Origin: an uncultured Pseudocitrobacter sp.
GTDB taxonomy: Bacteria > Pseudomonadota > Gammaproteobacteria > Enterobacterales > Enterobacteriaceae
Assembly (NCBI GenBank): GCA_913778145.1
Contig: CAJYVI010000021.1
Span: forward strand, 1-64,000
Length of the DNA: 64,000 nt
Reading direction: 5' to 3'
Part shown: positions 1-10,369 of the stretch, piece after piece
Layout of the letters: each line of letters begins with the position of its first letter
Numbering within the stretch: position 1 is the first letter of the stretch
Notes under the pieces: model-generated
Seen by the model: only the letters and a program-made list of their open reading frames with translations
The model's database searches: none
Told to the model about the DNA's origin: nothing
Made by a program: the position numbers and the translations under genes

Positions 1-218
1 CGTTCATTCATTACCCAGGTGCCATCTTTGGCGAGAAACAGCGAGGTTTCGATTCCTTCGCAATCGGCGCAGGGCAAAATACCGCGCCAGCTTTGCTGCA
101 TCGGTTTCAACTCAGCCATTTGGGCCGGGGCCAGCGTTTCCACTTCCGCACGATTGTTACACCCAAACAGTGCAAACAGCATACCGGCGGCAGCTATCGT
201 CAATATTGCTTTTTTCAC
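1..218 (-). CDS. nlpE: NlpE, outer-membrane copper-homeostasis/adhesion lipoprotein (partial, N-terminal part only)
   Basis: The visible 72 codons begin with GTG at 218, preceded by an AGAGGG ribosome site. They encode a lipoprotein signal (MKKAILTIAAAGMLFALFGC) whose lipobox LFGC puts the lipidated cysteine at residue 20. The mature start NNRAEVETLAPAQMAELKP and a CxxC motif in PCADCEG match E. coli NlpE, the outer-membrane lipoprotein that signals surface contact and lipoprotein trafficking stress to the Cpx system. The gene runs off the left edge, so the C-terminal domain is not seen. It is the expected neighbour of arfB-yaeQ. Confidence 0.93.
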   Translation of the reverse strand, partial: MKKAILTIAAAGMLFALFGCNNRAEVETLAPAQMAELKPMQQSWRGILPCADCEGIETSLFLAKDGTWVMNE

Positions 219-258
219 CCTCAATTCCCTCTTTGATTTCTTATTACGTCCGCAGTCG

Positions 259-672
259 TTAGTAGTTCACCTTGCCACGCAATGTTTTTACATTCGATTT
301 TTGCGCTTTGGCATTCAGCCTGCGTTCTTTGGACGCGCGCGTTGGCCGGGTTGCACGACGACTCTTCTGTTCTGCCGTTAATTCCTTAATGACAGCCACC
401 AGCCGCGCAATGGCCGCTTCGCGGTTCATCTCCTGACTGCGATACTCCTGCGCTTTAATGATAAACACACCGTCGGCAGAAATTAAGTGGTGACTGGCGG
501 CCAGCAGCTTCTCTTTATAATAGTCCGGCAGGCTGGAGGCGCGGATATCGAAACGCAAATGGATAGCCGTCGAAGCCTTATTGACGTGCTGGCCCCCCGC
601 CCCCTGCGCCCGGATGGCGGTAATGGTTATCTCTTCATCCGGGATACTGACCGCCCGTGAGAGAACAATCAT
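259..672 (-). CDS. arfB: ArfB (YaeJ), codon-independent peptidyl-tRNA hydrolase for ribosome rescue
   Basis: 137 codons. ArfB enters the empty A site of ribosomes stalled without a stop codon and hydrolyses the peptidyl-tRNA. The release-factor catalytic motif GGQ is at residues 26-28 inside [11 protein letters not shown]. The C-terminus is a long Lys/Arg-rich tail ([19 protein letters not shown]), which in this family threads into the mRNA channel. The ATG at 672 overlaps the yaeQ stop codon by four bases (ATGA), so the two are probably translationally coupled. A start five codons upstream is possible but would lie deeper in yaeQ and does not match the family. Confidence 0.95.
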   Translation of the reverse strand: MIVLSRAVSIPDEEITITAIRAQGAGGQHVNKASTAIHLRFDIRASSLPDYYKEKLLAASHHLISADGVFIIKAQEYRSQEMNREAAIARLVAVIKELTAEQKSRRATRPTRASKERRLNAKAQKSNVKTLRGKVNY

Positions 673-1214
673 GCCGGTTGCTGCCACGGCGTAAAATGAA
701 TTTCCAGATTATTCTGAGCATCCGATAACCAAATCGCGCCTTCCTGCAGTGTCGCCTGAAGCGTCATAGTGCGTGAGGCAAAGGCGCTGAGCTTCGCCAA
801 CTGCTCGTCATCCAAATACCAGATGCTCAGTTTGTCGAATGACGCCAGTTTGCTCTGGTTTTGTTGCCACCAGATTTCAGCCGCGCGGCTGTTATAAGTA
901 AACAGCGCAACTTCCTTCGCCAGACTGCACGCTTTCTTGATGCGGCGCTCCTCCGGCAGGCCGAGTTCAATCCACAGATCGATGCCCAAATGGTCGTTAC
1001 GCAGCCAGATTTCCGGCTCATCATCGGCACTCAGGCCACGGGTGAACTGGAGACGCTCATCAGCATATTTAATCCACGCCAGCAGACGCAGCATCATGCG
1101 TTCCTGGGTTTCAGACGGATGCTGCGCCAGCGTCAGGGACGCGTCGAGAAAATGGTTGCGGTCGATGTCGGCCACATTGACCACCGCCTTGTAAATTGTC
1201 GCTTTCAGTGCCAT
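669..1214 (-). CDS. yaeQ: YaeQ family protein
   Basis: 181 residues, the same length as E. coli YaeQ. The family has a compact fold related to PD-(D/E)XK nucleases, but no biochemical role is firmly established. Residues such as [16 protein letters not shown] and [20 protein letters not shown] are typical of the family. It is the first gene of a two-gene unit with arfB, overlapping it by four bases. Its promoter must lie in the 194-base gap shared with the divergent yaeP. Confidence 0.93.
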   Translation of the reverse strand: MALKATIYKAVVNVADIDRNHFLDASLTLAQHPSETQERMMLRLLAWIKYADERLQFTRGLSADDEPEIWLRNDHLGIDLWIELGLPEERRIKKACSLAKEVALFTYNSRAAEIWWQQNQSKLASFDKLSIWYLDDEQLAKLSAFASRTMTLQATLQEGAIWLSDAQNNLEIHFTPWQQPA

Positions 1215-1408
1215 ACATTAGCTCCTGTAAAAATGGCGCTCATTGTAACGAAATCAACGGTAAAAGGCTGTCGGGATTTACAGGAGCCGACATTCATCCT
1301 GCTGATAATGCTTAAATGAGTATGATATAGTCACCTTGCTAAACAGAGTTTATCTTCGTAGGCTTAACTTGCATCCACGGTTGAGTCAGAACGCTGACAG
1401 GAGGGCAT

Positions 1409-1609
1409 GTGGACAATTATTGTGAGTTGATTCGTCAACGCTATGCGGAAATTGCCAGCGGAGATTTAGGGTACATCCCGGATGCGCTGGGTTGTGTACT
1501 GAAAGTATTGAACGAAGTTGCGGCGGATAGCGCCCTTTCAGAGTCGATCAGGGAAAAAGCGGCCTATGCGGCGGCAAACTTACTGGTGAGCGATTATGTC
1601 AATGAATGA
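1409..1609 (+). CDS. yaeP: YaeP, small conserved protein
   Basis: 66 residues starting at a GTG at 1409, close behind a strong AGGAGGG site (1399-1405). An ATG two bases earlier is out of frame. The protein (start [19 protein letters not shown], end LVSDYVNE) matches E. coli YaeP, which has no established function. It overlaps the start of rof by eight bases, so the two genes form one transcript, and co-expression with Rof is the only functional hint. The gap upstream (1215-1408) must hold divergent promoters. I see an AT-rich TATGATATAG at 1321-1330 but no convincing -35 element. Confidence 0.9.
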   Translation: MDNYCELIRQRYAEIASGDLGYIPDALGCVLKVLNEVAADSALSESIREKAAYAAANLLVSDYVNE

Positions 1610-1856
1610 GACCTATCAACCTATCAATTGTGATGACTACGACAATCTCGAGCTCGCCTGCCAGCATCACCTCGTGCTGACGCTGGAACTTAAAGACGGC
1701 GAAGTGCTGCAAGCGAAGGCCAGCGACCTGCTCTCGCGTAAAAACGTAGAGTATCTGGTCGTTGAAGCCGGCGGAGAGAGCCGTGAAGTGCGCCTCGACC
1801 GCATTACCAGCTTCAGCCATCCACAAATCGGCACCGTCGTGGTGAGCGAATCCTGA
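1602..1856 (+). CDS. rof: Rof (YaeO), Rho transcription-termination inhibitor
   Basis: 84 residues when started at the second of two close ATGs (1602), giving [20 protein letters not shown]. This matches E. coli Rof in length and start; the ATG at 1596 would add two residues. Rof is a small Sm-like beta-barrel protein that binds the primary RNA-binding region of Rho and lowers Rho-dependent termination. It is translated from the yaeP mRNA with overlapping reading frames and is followed directly by a strong intrinsic terminator. Confidence 0.95.
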   Translation: MNETYQPINCDDYDNLELACQHHLVLTLELKDGEVLQAKASDLLSRKNVEYLVVEAGGESREVRLDRITSFSHPQIGTVVVSES

Positions 1857-1862
1857 GAGTAC

Positions 1863-1890
1863 AACGGGCAGCTTAGCTGCCCGTTTTTTT
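1863..1890 (+). terminator. Intrinsic terminator of yaeP-rof, overlapping the end of tilS
   Basis: A perfect 10-bp stem (AACGGGCAGC / GCTGCCCGTT) with a three-base loop TTA is followed by seven T on the plus strand. The loop bases are exactly the stop codon of the convergent gene tilS, whose last codons form one arm of the stem. Confidence 0.92.
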
Positions 1891-3168
1891 CCACTTCAGC
1901 TGTAAACCGGTTCCTGGCGTCACCGCCCCTTCCTGCGTCACAAACCGGCCCGCCGCTGCCATCAATACATCGTTATAAAACAGCAGCGGCGTGGTGTCGC
2001 GCAGCCACGGCGGGACGCCCAGTTCCTGCCAGATTTTCTTCAGCTTGCGCCCACCGTTGCGCCCCACAATATGCAGCGTGCCGGGGGCTTTAAAACGAAT
2101 AGAGACCACTTCATTTTCCTGGGGCGGGCGGATATCCCCCCCCGAAGCCAAACGCACGTCGCCAACGGGTAAATTCAGGCACTGCGCAATATCAGGCCAA
2201 AGAAACGTTTTATCCCCCGGCGACACGCTTGCTTTCACCCACCAAAGCTGTTGTTGATAGCGACGAATTTCGTGATCGCCATGACGCAGGCACGGGGCCG
2301 CATCCTCGCGCGCCTCGACAACTTCCTGCCAGATACGCGTCAGCATATCGCGCGACGGCATAGCCGCATGCTGCAACGCAAGCCAGCGCCGTATCAGCGC
2401 TGCACGACGCGGGGCGCTCATGGTCAGCATCGGCGGCAGATTCAGCGCGCCTTGCGGCGTCATCAGGCTGGTAAGCTCATCGGCCAGCAGTTCATCCAGC
2501 AGTTGCTCCTGTTCAGCACAGAGCGCCGCGCTACGGGCCGTGGCCTGCGCAAAATGCGGCCAGCGCGCGTTTAACAGCGGCACGACACGTAAACGGAGAA
2601 AGTTTCTATCGTAGGCATCGTCCTGATTGCTCTCATCTTCAATCCACGAGAGCCGGTGCGCGTGCGCCCACGCCAGCAGTGAATCACGCGATGCATTCAG
2701 CAAGGGGCGAAGCAGATGCCCGTTCGCAAACGGCATGCAGGCGGGCATGGCGGAAAGCCCGGCCGGGCCGCTTCCGCGCTTGAGCGCCAGCAGGAAAGTT
2801 TCACACTGATCGTCCAGATGCTGCGCCGTCACCAGCGCCTCACCTGCATGCAACGCTTCACTGAACGCCTGATAACGCGCCTGCCGGGCCTGCGCTTCAA
2901 TTCCCAGGCCATCCTGCGCCAGCGTGACGCGAACAACGTCTAACGGGACGTTCCACGCTAAACATTGCTGCTGGCAATGCGCAACCCAGGCATCAGCGTG
3001 CTGACTCAGGCCGTGGTGAATATGTATTGCCCGCAGCGTAACGGATGGATTCTCCCGCCGCCAGCAGACCATCTGATGCAGCAATACCGTGGAGTCCAGG
3101 CCACCGCTAAAGGCCACCAGAAACTGGCGGTGAGGCTCAAGAAATGAAATAAAAGCAGGCTTCGTCAT
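1873..3168 (-). CDS. tilS: TilS, tRNA(Ile)-lysidine synthase
   Basis: 431 residues (E. coli 432). TilS uses ATP to attach lysine to C34 of the CAU-anticodon tRNA-Ile, converting it from a methionine to an isoleucine tRNA; it is essential. The N-terminal ATP-pyrophosphatase P-loop SGGLDS is at residues 21-26, followed by the tRNA-contacting middle domain and a C-terminal domain rich in KLKK-type basic patches. The ATG at 3168 gives the family start. Its stop codon lies in the loop of the rof terminator hairpin (convergent genes, almost no spacing). Confidence 0.96.
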   Translation of the reverse strand: MTKPAFISFLEPHRQFLVAFSGGLDSTVLLHQMVCWRRENPSVTLRAIHIHHGLSQHADAWVAHCQQQCLAWNVPLDVVRVTLAQDGLGIEAQARQARYQAFSEALHAGEALVTAQHLDDQCETFLLALKRGSGPAGLSAMPACMPFANGHLLRPLLNASRDSLLAWAHAHRLSWIEDESNQDDAYDRNFLRLRVVPLLNARWPHFAQATARSAALCAEQEQLLDELLADELTSLMTPQGALNLPPMLTMSAPRRAALIRRWLALQHAAMPSRDMLTRIWQEVVEAREDAAPCLRHGDHEIRRYQQQLWWVKASVSPGDKTFLWPDIAQCLNLPVGDVRLASGGDIRPPQENEVVSIRFKAPGTLHIVGRNGGRKLKKIWQELGVPPWLRDTTPLLFYNDVLMAAAGRFVTQEGAVTPGTGLQLKWKKTGS

Positions 3169-3183
3169 TTAAAAGGCTAAATC

Positions 3184-3573
3184 CTACTGCTGGTAAAGTT
3201 CCAGCGGCAGGCCGTCGGGGTCATTAAAAAAGGTAAAGCGTTTACCCGTAAACGGATCAACGCGAATCGCTTCGCAGGTTACGTCATGCGCCTGCAAATG
3301 CGCAACCGCCGCATCGAGATCGTCAACGCTAAAGGCCAGATGACGAAGGCCACAGGCTTCCGGGCGGCTTGGACGCGCGGGCGGAAACGGGAACGAAAAC
3401 AGCTCAATCACATACTGCCCGTTCAGCGCCAGATCGCCCTTCCAGGAATCGCGTTCTTCGCGATAAAACTCGCTTTGCAGAGTGAACCCCAGAATGTCGC
3501 AGTAGAAAGCCTTACTCTTCGCGTAGTCGGTCGCAATAATGGCAATATGGTGAACCTGTTTTAAACCCAGCAT
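3184..3573 (-). CDS. yaeR: YaeR, VOC-family (glyoxalase I-like) metalloprotein
   Basis: 129 residues with the paired beta-alpha-beta-beta-beta modules of the vicinal oxygen chelate superfamily. Likely metal ligands are in VHHIAI near the start, in IELFSF mid-chain, in GLRHLAFSV and in the terminal LPLELYQQ. It is nearly identical to E. coli YaeR. The natural substrate is not established. It lies 15 bases upstream of tilS on the same strand and 45 bases downstream of ldcC, so it may be read as part of that transcript. Confidence 0.92.
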   Translation of the reverse strand: MLGLKQVHHIAIIATDYAKSKAFYCDILGFTLQSEFYREERDSWKGDLALNGQYVIELFSFPFPPARPSRPEACGLRHLAFSVDDLDAAVAHLQAHDVTCEAIRVDPFTGKRFTFFNDPDGLPLELYQQ

Positions 3574-3618
3574 TCTTATTCTCCTTTATCGTTTTCAGCA
3601 CGTTACCTGTGCCAGGGC

Positions 3619-5772
3619 TTAACGCGCAACCCCTTCGCCGCTTTTTAAGACTCGAACCCGGTAAACGCCGTTCTCATCACGCTTCGCGCCGTGAATATCC
3701 GTCTCGAAACCGGGATAGTGACGCCCGACCGAGCACAGCATCAGCAGAAAATCGAGCACCGAGCGGCTCTCTTCGGTGATCATCTCGCCCGGCATCAACA
3801 GCGGCACGCCCGGCGGATACGGCAGGATCATATTAGCCGAAACGCGCCCCACCACCTCTTCCAGCGCCACCGTTTCAACGTCGCCTTTAATCTGCCGCTG
3901 CCACGCCTGATGCGGCGTCATCTTCATTTCCGGCAGTACGTCAAACGCGCGCAGCATTAAACGCGGCAGATCGTGCTGGCGGATCAGTTTGTGGATCCCC
4001 TGTGCCAGATCCTGAATGCGCATATTGCGATAGAAATCCGGATCTTCCGCGTAGAGATCCGGCAACATGTTCTTCACCCGCAAGTTCAGATCGTAAGCGC
4101 GCTTGAACTCTGTTAACCCACGCAACAGACCCATTGCACGGGTTTTATCGATACCGATACTGAACAGAAACAGCAAATTGTACGGCCCAGTTTTTTCCAC
4201 CACCACGCCGTGCTCATCGAGATATTTCGCCACCAGCGCCGCCGGGATCCCCTCGTCGCTCATATTGCCCTGCTCATCCATACCCGGCGTCAGGATGGTC
4301 ACTTTGACCGGATCGAGGAACATATGATCGCGGTCGGCATCGGAAAATCCATGCCAGTATTCCCCCGGTGAGACCGGCCAGCATTCCGCTTCGTCGATCT
4401 CTTCTGGCTGCCAGATATCAAAGAACCAGCTGTCCGACTCCTCACGCAGCCGCTGAACCTCTTTGCGGAAATGCAGCGCACGCTCCACTGAACGGGTGAT
4501 CAGACGCTTGCCAGGGTTGCCGCGCAGCATCGCCGCCGCCGTTTCGATCGAAGCGACAATCGGGTAACTCGGCGATGTCGAGGTATGCATCATAAAGGCT
4601 TCGTTGAAGGTATCTTCATCGTAGTCGCCCTTGATGTGAATAAGCGAAGCCTGCGACAGCGCGGCCAGCATTTTATGCGTCGACTGCGTTTCGAAGAATA
4701 CTTTTCCCGGTACGCGCTCGCCGCTCATGCCGCTTTTACCCTGATAAATCGGATGGAAGTGGGTATAAGGCACCCACGCCGAGTCGAAGTGAATCGACGG
4801 TACATCCAGCGTTTGCTTGATCCAGTTGGTGTTATACAGCAAACCATCGTAGGTGGAGTTGGTGATCACCGCATGCACCGGCCATTGGGCATTTTCAGTG
4901 GCGTCGACTTTCTGTTGCAGGCTGTCGCGGGTAAATTCATGGCGCGGGATACCGCCGAGAATACCAAGCGCGTTACGGGTCGGCTTCAGCCACAGTGGCA
5001 CTACATCGCTCATCATCAGCAAATGGGCAAGCGACTTATGGCAGTTACGGTCAATCAACAACGTGCTGCCCGCAGGCGCAGCGTACATGCCAACAATTTT
5101 GTTCGACGTCGAGGTTCCGTTGGTCACCATATAACTTTGTTCAGCGCCAAAGGTGCGGGCAATATACTCTTCCGCTTCCAGATGCGGGCCGGTGTGGTCG
5201 AGCAGCGAACCCAGCTCAGTGACGGAAATCGAGACATCCGCTTTCAGCGTATTGGCACCAAAGAAATCATAGAACAGGCAGCCAATCGGGCTTTTTTGAT
5301 ACGCCGTTCCCGCCATATGCCCAGGCGTGCAGAAGGTGTACTTGCCTTCGTTTACATAGGTGAACAGCGCTTTGGTGAACGGCGGCGTGATGTTATCCAG
5401 ATATTCATCGGTGTACTGGCGGATGCGGGTGGCGATATCGCCAGACTGCCCCAGCGCATATTCAAAGAACCACAGCGCCATCCGCAAGTCGTGGACGCTG
5501 ACGTCCATCGTCGAATGGGTGTTGATGAAAGCGTAAAGCGGGAGATATTCGTTTAGCTGATTGATTTCACTACACAGGTCAACGTTATATTCGTCCCAGT
5601 CAAAGATAACACCGCAGATGCGCGGATTATGTTCGATAAATTTCAGCAGGTCAGCGCTGTTTTGCGGCCAGATAATTTTGAAGCCCTGCGCGAGTAGCGC
5701 GCCTTCCAGCTCCTTGATGGGCTCGTCTTTGTAGTAGACGCCGTGTGGCCCCATAATGGCGATTATATTCAT
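3619..5772 (-). CDS. ldcC: LdcC, constitutive lysine decarboxylase
   Basis: 717 residues (E. coli LdcC 713). This PLP-dependent fold-type I enzyme converts lysine to cadaverine and is the less acid-induced paralogue of CadA. An N-terminal response-regulator-like wing domain (about 1-130) precedes the decarboxylase core. The PLP lysine lies in STHKMLAALSQAS, near residue 367. Lack of a cadB-like antiporter neighbour and its position after accA support LdcC over CadA. The usually conserved GHMGG is GHMAG here. The C-terminus ends in LKSGEGVAR, a few residues longer than E. coli. Confidence 0.94.
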   Translation of the reverse strand: MNIIAIMGPHGVYYKDEPIKELEGALLAQGFKIIWPQNSADLLKFIEHNPRICGVIFDWDEYNVDLCSEINQLNEYLPLYAFINTHSTMDVSVHDLRMALWFFEYALGQSGDIATRIRQYTDEYLDNITPPFTKALFTYVNEGKYTFCTPGHMAGTAYQKSPIGCLFYDFFGANTLKADVSISVTELGSLLDHTGPHLEAEEYIARTFGAEQSYMVTNGTSTSNKIVGMYAAPAGSTLLIDRNCHKSLAHLLMMSDVVPLWLKPTRNALGILGGIPRHEFTRDSLQQKVDATENAQWPVHAVITNSTYDGLLYNTNWIKQTLDVPSIHFDSAWVPYTHFHPIYQGKSGMSGERVPGKVFFETQSTHKMLAALSQASLIHIKGDYDEDTFNEAFMMHTSTSPSYPIVASIETAAAMLRGNPGKRLITRSVERALHFRKEVQRLREESDSWFFDIWQPEEIDEAECWPVSPGEYWHGFSDADRDHMFLDPVKVTILTPGMDEQGNMSDEGIPAALVAKYLDEHGVVVEKTGPYNLLFLFSIGIDKTRAMGLLRGLTEFKRAYDLNLRVKNMLPDLYAEDPDFYRNMRIQDLAQGIHKLIRQHDLPRLMLRAFDVLPEMKMTPHQAWQRQIKGDVETVALEEVVGRVSANMILPYPPGVPLLMPGEMITEESRSVLDFLLMLCSVGRHYPGFETDIHGAKRDENGVYRVRVLKSGEGVAR

Positions 5773-5822
5773 GCGCTCCTCCTGGAAATGTTAGGTAATG
5801 ATAGCCCAGCTGAATCGCAGAT

Positions 5823-5854
5823 AAAAAAAAGGGTCACGCAATGTGACCCTTTTC
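5823..5854 (-). terminator. Intrinsic terminator downstream of accA
   Basis: The stem GGGTCAC / GTGACCC (5831-5837 with 5843-5849) has a five-base loop and is flanked by A and T runs. On the minus strand eight U residues follow the stem. It lies between the accA stop and the ldcC start, so ldcC needs its own promoter or read-through. Confidence 0.85.
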
Positions 5855-5875
5855 AGCAAATTTCTGATTAACCGC

Positions 5876-6835
5876 TTACGCGTAACCGTAGCTCATCAGA
5901 CGCTGGTAGCGACGATTTTTGAGGTCGTCTGTGCTCAGCACGTCGAGATCGGCCAGATCTTCCAGCAGTTGCGCTTTCAGCGATGCTGCCATCGCTTCCG
6001 GATTACGGTGCGCGCCGCCCAGCGGTTCTGGAATGATAGAGTCAATCAGCTTCAGCTCTTTCAGACGCGGGGCAATGATGCCCATCGCTTCTGCGGCCAG
6101 CGGGGCTTTATCCGCGCTTTTCCACAGAATAGACGCACAGCCTTCCGGCGAAATTACGGAATAGGTGCTGTACTGCAGCATATTCACTTTATCACCCACG
6201 CCAATCGCCAGCGCGCCGCCGGAGCCACCTTCACCGATAACGGTACAGATAACCGGCACGCTCAGGCGTGACATTTCACGCAGGTTGCGGGCAATCGCTT
6301 CAGACTGACCACGTTCTTCCGCGCCCACGCCAGGGTACGCCCCCGGAGTGTCGATGAAGGTAATGATCGGCATCTTGAAGCGCTCGGCCATTTCCATCAG
6401 ACGCAGGGCTTTACGGTAACCTTCTGGTGCAGGCATACCGAAGTTACGACGGATTTTTTCTTTAGTTTCACGACCTTTCTGATGACCAATGATCATCACC
6501 GGACGTCCATCCAGACGCGCGATCCCGCCCACGATAGCTTTATCGTCAGCATAAGCGCGGTCGCCGGCCAGTTCGTCAAATTCGTCAAACGCCAGGCGGA
6601 CATAATCCAGGGTGTACGGGCGCTGCGGATGGCGCGCCAGTTGGGCTACCTGCCATGCGCCGAGATCGGCAAAGATTTTGCGCGTCAGTTCTACGCTTTT
6701 TTCGCGCAGACGATGCACTTCTTCGTCGATGTTAATATCCAGTTTCTCATCCTGACGGCTAACCGCAGTCAGAGAATCGATTTTCGCTTCCAGCTCTGCG
6801 ATCGGCTGTTCAAAATCAAGGAAATTCAGACTCAT
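5876..6835 (-). CDS. accA: AccA, acetyl-CoA carboxylase carboxyltransferase alpha subunit
   Basis: 319 residues, as in E. coli. It pairs with AccD in the cytoplasmic complex that moves the carboxyl group from biotin to acetyl-CoA, the first step of fatty-acid synthesis. Crotonase-fold glycine-rich segments [17 protein letters not shown] and [16 protein letters not shown] form the CoA/oxyanion region. The N-terminal helical part begins [19 protein letters not shown]. It starts 12 bases after dnaE and is probably co-transcribed with it. Confidence 0.97.
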   Translation of the reverse strand: MSLNFLDFEQPIAELEAKIDSLTAVSRQDEKLDINIDEEVHRLREKSVELTRKIFADLGAWQVAQLARHPQRPYTLDYVRLAFDEFDELAGDRAYADDKAIVGGIARLDGRPVMIIGHQKGRETKEKIRRNFGMPAPEGYRKALRLMEMAERFKMPIITFIDTPGAYPGVGAEERGQSEAIARNLREMSRLSVPVICTVIGEGGSGGALAIGVGDKVNMLQYSTYSVISPEGCASILWKSADKAPLAAEAMGIIAPRLKELKLIDSIIPEPLGGAHRNPEAMAASLKAQLLEDLADLDVLSTDDLKNRRYQRLMSYGYA

Positions 6836-6847
6836 AGTATTCCTGTA

Positions 6848-9800
6848 TTAGTCAAACTCCAGTTCCACCTGCTCCGAACCAATGAGGCCACGCAGATCGT
6901 TGAGTAAACGATCGCTCGGAGAGACACGCCACGTTGCGCCGAAACGCAACCGCGCACGTGCATCCGCCCTCTGATAGTAGAGATGTACTGGAATTGTCCC
7001 AGAGCGGTGGGGTTCCAGAGACTGACGGAGTCGGTTTAAAAGCTGGTCATCAATTTGCCTGTCCGTCAGCGAGATAGCAAGCCCGCGAGCATATTTTTCC
7101 CGGGCTTCGTCAATATCCATAACTTCGCGGGCCATCATTTTAAGCCCGCCGCTGAAGTCATCAAAGCTGACCTGTCCGCTGACGATAAGTATGCGGTCTT
7201 TTTCCAGCAAATGCTGGTATTTATCCAGCGCCTCGGTAAATAGCATTACCTCCAGGCGCCCGGAACGGTCATCCAGCGTGCAGATGCCGATACGATTACC
7301 GCGCTTGGTGACCATTACCCGCGCAGCAATCACGAGCCCCGCAGCCGTGGTGACTTTACCACGTTCTGTCGGATGCATGTCTTTCAGCCTGTAGCCTCCG
7401 ACATAGCGCTCAATTTCTTTTAAATACTGGTTTATCGGGTGGCCCGTCAGGTAAAGACCCAAGGTTTCCCGCTCACCATCCAGCACCACCTGCTCCGGCC
7501 AGGGCTGGCAGTTGGCGTAGGATTGTTCAATCTGTTCCGGCTCTTCCGCCAGCACGCCGAACATATCGGCCTGCCCGATGGCTTCCGCCTTCGCGTGCTG
7601 ATCCGCGGCTTTCAGCGCATCGCCAAGCGAGTTCATCAATGCCGCACGATGCGGGCCAAGCCTGTCGAACGCGCCGGACATGATCAATTTTTCCAGCACG
7701 CGACGGTTCAGTTTTTTGGTATCAGTGCGCGCGCACAGGTCGAACAGTTCGCGGAAATAGCCGCCGTTGTTACGCGCTTCAATGATAGCCTCAATCGGCC
7801 CTTCACCGACGCCCTTAATCGCGCCGATACCATACACGATTTCCCCGTCATCATTAACGTGGAAATGATATAAACCGGAGTTAATGTCTGGCGGCAGGAT
7901 TTTCAGCCCCATACGCCAGCACTCATCCACCAGCCCGACCACCTTTTCGGTGTTGTCCATATCCGCAGTCATTACTGCGGCCATGAACTCTGCCGGGTAG
8001 TGCGCTTTCAGCCACAGCGTCTGGTAGGAGACCAGTGCGTAAGCGGCGGAGTGAGATTTGTTAAACCCGTAACCGGCGAATTTCTCCACCAGGTCAAAGA
8101 TTTTCATCGCCAGTTCGCCATCAACACCGCGTTTTTTCGCACCTTCTTCGAACGCGCCGCGCTGCTTGGCCATCTCTTCGGGCTTTTTCTTACCCATCGC
8201 ACGACGCAGCATATCCGCACCGCCAAGGGTATAGCCAGAGAGTTCCTGGGCAATCTGCATCACCTGTTCCTGGTACAGGATAATGCCGTAGGTTGGCTCC
8301 AGTACCGGTTTCAGGCACTCGTGCTGCCATTGAACATCCGGGTAAGAGATCTCTTCACGACCATGCTTACGGTCGATAAAGTTATCTACCATCCCTGATT
8401 GCAGTGGGCCCGGGCGGAACAGGGCCACCAGCGCAATCATATCTTCGAAGCAGTCAGGCTGCAGACGTTTAATCAGGTCTTTCATGCCGCGGGATTCAAG
8501 CTGGAACACCGCCGTGGTTTCCGAGCGTTGCAGCATGTCGAAACTTTTCTTGTCATCCAGCGGGATGGCGGCGATGTCCAGCGGCGGCTCACCGTTCTTC
8601 TCGCGGCGGGCGTTGATCATCTCCAGCGCCCAGTTGATGATAGTCAGCGTACGCAGGCCAAGGAAGTCGAACTTCACCAGCCCGGCGTATTCAACGTCGC
8701 TTTTATCAAACTGGGTAACCGGATGCTGACCCGCTTCATCACAGTAAAGTGGTGCAAAATCGGTGATTTTTGTCGGCGAGATCACCACACCACCGGCGTG
8801 CTTCCCGGCGTTTCGGGTAACACCTTCCAGCTTGCGCGCCATGTCGATCAGCGCTCTCACCTCTTCGTCTGCTTCGTAGATTTCCGGCAGTTGAGGTTCC
8901 GCTTCAAACGCTTTCGCCAGCGTCATGCCCGGATCGGGTGGCACCAGTTTCGAGATGCGATCGACGAAGCCGTACGGATGACCCAGCACGCGGCCTACAT
9001 CGCGTATAACCGCTTTTGCCGCCATGGTACCGAAGGTGATGATCTGCGATACCGCATCGCGACCGTACATTTCCGCCACGTGATCGATAACCCGGTCGCG
9101 TTTCTCCATACAGAAGTCAACGTCGAAGTCAGGCATCGAGACACGTTCAGGGTTAAGGAAACGTTCGAACAGCAGGTCAAATTCCAGCGGATCGAGGTCG
9201 GTAATTTTCAGCGCGTACGCCACCAGTGAACCCGCACCGGAGCCACGCCCCGGCCCTACCGGCACGCCGTTATCTTTCGACCACTGGATAAACTCCATAA
9301 CGATCAGGAAGTAACCGGGGAAGCCCATCTGGTTAATAACTTTAAGTTCCGTTTCCAGACGTTCATCGTATGGCGGACGGCGCTTTTTCCGCTCTTCCTC
9401 GTCCGGGAACAGAAACGCCAGACGCTCTTCCAGGCCCTCATGGGATTTGGCGACCAGGAAGTCTTCGGTACTCATATCCCCGGTCGGGAACTGCGGCAGG
9501 AAGTATTCACCCAAACGCACCGTAACGTTACAGCGCTTGGCAATCTCGACGCTGTTTTGCAGCGCTTCCGGGATATCAGCAAACAGCTCGCACATCTCTT
9601 CTTCGCTGCGCATGTACTGCTGCGGCGAATAGTTGCGCGGACGTTTAGGATCATCGAGCGTAAAGCCATCGTGAATGGCAACGCGAATTTCGTGGGCGTC
9701 AAAGTCGCCGGTTTCCAGGAAACGGACGTCATTGGTTGCCACGACCGGCAGGCCGCGCGCTTCCGCCAGCTCAACGGCAGCATGCAGATAAGACTCTTCG

Positions 9801-10330
9801 TCCGGGCGACCGGTACGAATCAGTTCGAGGAAATAGCAGTCCGGGAAGTGCTCTTCATAGAATGAGACGCACTCTTCCACCAGTTGCATATTGCCACGCA
9901 GCAGACAGCGCCCGACGTCACCCATCCGACCACCTGAAAGCAGAATTAGCCCCTCTTTCAGTTCGACCAGCCAGTCGCGATCGATCCACGGGCCAGCGGC
10001 ACCGTAGCCGCGCTGATAGGCGCGTGAAATCAGCAGCGTCAGGTTCTGGTAGCCCGTATTGTTGGCCGCCAGCACGGTGAGCTGCGTCATTTCATCGCCA
10101 AGCAAATCGCACTGGACGTGGAAATCTGCGCCGGCGATCGGTTTGATCCCTGCACCATGGCCAGCACCATAGAACTTCACCAGACCGCACATGTTGGTGA
10201 AATCAGTGATCGCCAGTGCAGGCTGGCCTAACGCCGCCGCCTTTTTCACCAGCGGCGCCGTTTTCGCCAGGCCATCGATCATGGAGTAGTCACTGTGCAC
10301 CCGAAGGTGTACGAAACGTGGTTCAGCCAT
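6848..10330 (-). CDS. dnaE: DnaE, DNA polymerase III alpha subunit
   Basis: 1160 residues, equal to E. coli. It is the replicative polymerase of the holoenzyme. The N-terminal PHP domain begins [15 protein letters not shown]. The catalytic palm carries the acidic pair in [10 protein letters not shown] (D401 and D403 by E. coli numbering) and a third aspartate further on in [11 protein letters not shown]. The beta-clamp binding and OB/tau-binding regions follow in the C-terminal third. It is flanked by rnhB (39 bases upstream) and accA (12 bases downstream), the standard macromolecule-synthesis arrangement. Confidence 0.98.
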   Translation of the reverse strand: MAEPRFVHLRVHSDYSMIDGLAKTAPLVKKAAALGQPALAITDFTNMCGLVKFYGAGHGAGIKPIAGADFHVQCDLLGDEMTQLTVLAANNTGYQNLTLLISRAYQRGYGAAGPWIDRDWLVELKEGLILLSGGRMGDVGRCLLRGNMQLVEECVSFYEEHFPDCYFLELIRTGRPDEESYLHAAVELAEARGLPVVATNDVRFLETGDFDAHEIRVAIHDGFTLDDPKRPRNYSPQQYMRSEEEMCELFADIPEALQNSVEIAKRCNVTVRLGEYFLPQFPTGDMSTEDFLVAKSHEGLEERLAFLFPDEEERKKRRPPYDERLETELKVINQMGFPGYFLIVMEFIQWSKDNGVPVGPGRGSGAGSLVAYALKITDLDPLEFDLLFERFLNPERVSMPDFDVDFCMEKRDRVIDHVAEMYGRDAVSQIITFGTMAAKAVIRDVGRVLGHPYGFVDRISKLVPPDPGMTLAKAFEAEPQLPEIYEADEEVRALIDMARKLEGVTRNAGKHAGGVVISPTKITDFAPLYCDEAGQHPVTQFDKSDVEYAGLVKFDFLGLRTLTIINWALEMINARREKNGEPPLDIAAIPLDDKKSFDMLQRSETTAVFQLESRGMKDLIKRLQPDCFEDMIALVALFRPGPLQSGMVDNFIDRKHGREEISYPDVQWQHECLKPVLEPTYGIILYQEQVMQIAQELSGYTLGGADMLRRAMGKKKPEEMAKQRGAFEEGAKKRGVDGELAMKIFDLVEKFAGYGFNKSHSAAYALVSYQTLWLKAHYPAEFMAAVMTADMDNTEKVVGLVDECWRMGLKILPPDINSGLYHFHVNDDGEIVYGIGAIKGVGEGPIEAIIEARNNGGYFRELFDLCARTDTKKLNRRVLEKLIMSGAFDRLGPHRAALMNSLGDALKAADQHAKAEAIGQADMFGVLAEEPEQIEQSYANCQPWPEQVVLDGERETLGLYLTGHPINQYLKEIERYVGGYRLKDMHPTERGKVTTAAGLVIAARVMVTKRGNRIGICTLDDRSGRLEVMLFTEALDKYQHLLEKDRILIVSGQVSFDDFSGGLKMMAREVMDIDEAREKYARGLAISLTDRQIDDQLLNRLRQSLEPHRSGTIPVHLYYQRADARARLRFGATWRVSPSDRLLNDLRGLIGSEQVELEFD

Positions 10331-10369
10331 TGTTAGATCCCGCGTTGCTTACTGAGGGCGTAGATAAAG

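Noticed and set aside
1215..1408. Small gene between yaeQ and yaeP
   Set aside because: No frame with a start, ribosome site and plausible composition was found; the region fits a divergent promoter.
4585..5556. Long plus-strand frame opposite ldcC
   Set aside because: It lies wholly within a well-conserved enzyme gene, is Arg/His-rich as expected of a shadow frame, and has no family resemblance.
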